Assembly: GCF_003583405.1 (NCBI RefSeq)
Contig: NZ_QXEC01000001.1
Coordinates: 310,001 to 374,000, forward strand
DNA length: 64,000 nucleotides
Direction of reading: 5' to 3'
From: Micromonospora radicis
GTDB lineage: Bacteria; Actinomycetota; Actinomycetes; Mycobacteriales; Micromonosporaceae
Position 1 is the first letter of the stretch. Every line of letters begins with the position of its first letter. Position numbers and translations under genes: made by a program. The notes beneath the pieces are model-generated. The model was not told the DNA's origin and did no database searches. It worked only from the letters and a program-made list of their open reading frames with translations. Positions 63,248 through 64,000 of the stretch are shown piece after piece.

Positions 63248-63269
63248 ATCCTACTTTCTCGGTAGGAAT
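63248..63269 (+). promoter_or_regulatory. Inverted-repeat operator upstream of the sulfate-exporter genes
   Basis: TCCTAC (63249-63254) and GTAGGA (63262-63267) are exact complements around TTTCTCG; one base further out on each side also nearly fits (AATCCTAC/GTAGGAAT). AT-rich sequence and a TATAGG hexamer follow, so the palindrome overlaps the likely core promoter. A repressor of the Rrf2 or similar sulfur-responsive type is possible; none is encoded in the window. Confidence 0.5.
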
Positions 63270-63346
63270 ATAGGGATGCGATTCGCCCGGTACGCCGTCG
63301 GCGGCGGGCGCTCGCCCATCCCTCCCGACCCGCCGAAGGAACTCCG

Positions 63347-63490
63347 ATGAGCAACCCGGAACCCCGACCGTCACCCACCGCGCCCGAGAGCCGGTTCGCC
63401 TTCAACGAGGACTGGGCCGCGACCATCCTGGGCCTGGCCCTGCTCGGCCTGGTCCTGGTCGGCGCGATCCCCGCCGGGCTGGTGCCCTGA
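63347..63490 (+). CDS. Small single-helix membrane protein preceding YeiH
   Basis: 47 residues, too short for most gene finders: a Pro-rich N-terminus (SNPEPRPSPTAPESRFAF) and one helix (WAATILGLALLGLVLVGAIP). GAAGGA lies 7-12 nt before the ATG. The stop overlaps the start of the exporter (TGATG), so the two are translated together. It may be a subunit or stabiliser of the transporter. Confidence 0.72.
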   Translation: MSNPEPRPSPTAPESRFAFNEDWAATILGLALLGLVLVGAIPAGLVP

Positions 63491-64000
63491 TGACCGCCGA
63501 CGCCACCCGACCCGTACCGGACGCCGACCCGTCGGACCACCGGCCACCGGTCGCCACCAGCACCGAGCCGCCGTCGACCGAGCCGCCGTCGACCGAGCCG
63601 GCCGACCCGCCAGCGGATCCAGCGGCCGTGCCGCCCGCTGCGGCTGCCCGATCCGGCCCGTTCTGGGCCTGGACCGCCGTCGGTCTGCTGGTGGTCCTGG
63701 TCCTCGCCGGGCTGACCCGCTATCTCGAACAGAACGTGCCCGAGTGGGCGGCCGGCACCGCGGTGGAGGACGTCGCGGCGGCGATCGAGTACCCGGTCTA
63801 CGCCATCCTGCTGGGCCTGCTCGGCAATCTCGTGGTCACGCTGACCGGGCTGCGCGACCGGATCGCCGCCGCCTTCCGTACCGAGTTCTTCATCAAGACC
63901 GGCCTGGTGCTGCTCGGCGCCTCGATCAACCTGGCCGTGATCGCCAGCGCCGCCGGACCGGCCATCGCCCAGGCGGTTCTGCTGATCACCGGGGTGTTCC
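63490..64000 (+). CDS. YeiH-family putative sulfate exporter, 3' end cut by window edge
   Basis: 170 residues visible. A cytoplasmic Pro/Glu/Ser/Thr-rich N-terminus of about 55 residues has EPPSTEPPSTEP repeats. Then come WTAVGLLVVLVLAGLTRYLE, EYPVYAILLGLLGNLVVTLT and FRTEFFIKTGLVLLGASINL, typical of the UPF0324/YeiH family. These are predicted sulfate or sulfite exporters with 10-11 membrane helices. The rest is beyond the right edge. Confidence 0.85.
   Translation, partial: MTADATRPVPDADPSDHRPPVATSTEPPSTEPPSTEPADPPADPAAVPPAAAARSGPFWAWTAVGLLVVLVLAGLTRYLEQNVPEWAAGTAVEDVAAAIEYPVYAILLGLLGNLVVTLTGLRDRIAAAFRTEFFIKTGLVLLGASINLAVIASAAGPAIAQAVLLITGVF

Overview
The window is high-GC actinobacterial chromosome and most resembles Micromonospora or a close relative in the Micromonosporaceae. 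The reasons are the mycothiol ligase mshC, a complete Pup-proteasome system (mpa, dop, pup, prcB, prcA, pafA, pafB, pafC), an F420-type LLM oxidoreductase, many GTG starts, strong codon-position GC bias, and intergenic GATC-ended palindromes of a kind I associate with this family. No tRNA, rRNA, CRISPR array, insertion sequence or prophage is visible. The species call is inference.

Layout. 1-9.5 kb: an aldo/keto reductase cut by the left edge, an LLM-class oxidoreductase overlapping uppP, a secreted lysozyme-like protein, then a conserved run (histidine phosphatase, DUF3090, SCO1664-type protein, mshC), a GntR regulator and a PAC2 protein. 9.7-13.3 kb: metH. 13.3-19 kb: a looser stretch with small membrane proteins, a divergent HxlR regulator/NADP-binding oxidoreductase pair, a Ca2+/H+ antiporter, a secreted zinc peptidase and a HAD hydrolase. 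Most tandem DNA repeats of the window lie here. 19-24.6 kb (minus strand): a NarL-type two-component system next to an ABC exporter of the FtsX/MacB type. 24.7-27.8 kb: a RecB-like nuclease, a site-2 protease with a CBS region, and trmI.

27.9-49.4 kb is the Pup-proteasome region. The order is ferredoxin (opposite strand), mpa, a membrane glycosyltransferase-like gene, dop, pup, an endonuclease VII-like gene, prcB and prcA. Next comes a block of nine sugar genes: two GT2 transferases, a flippase, a DUF2304 protein and rmlD/rmlB on the minus strand, and rmlA/rmlC on the plus strand (rmlDBAC makes dTDP-L-rhamnose). After it come pafA, a small tail-anchored protein, DUF3866, pafB and pafC. Pup is prepared by Dop, ligated to substrates by PafA, unfolded by Mpa and degraded by PrcBA. 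PafBC is the DNA-damage-responsive regulator pair of the same locus, and an HNH endonuclease sits inside the pup-prcB unit.

49.4-64 kb: a small coiled-coil membrane protein, tatA, tatC, a diacylglycerol-kinase-family protein, a HAD hydrolase and helY, matching the mycobacterial pafABC-tatAC-helY order with two genes added. Then follow a stand-alone MHYT sensor, a chitinase remnant, an orphan Phd-like antitoxin, a membrane-anchored solute-binding protein coupled to an unknown membrane protein, smpB, a large membrane protein carrying a serine-hydrolase domain, and a YeiH-type sulfate exporter cut by the right edge. At least sixteen genes have a TAnnnT hexamer 6-7 nt before the start codon, which suggests leaderless transcripts.
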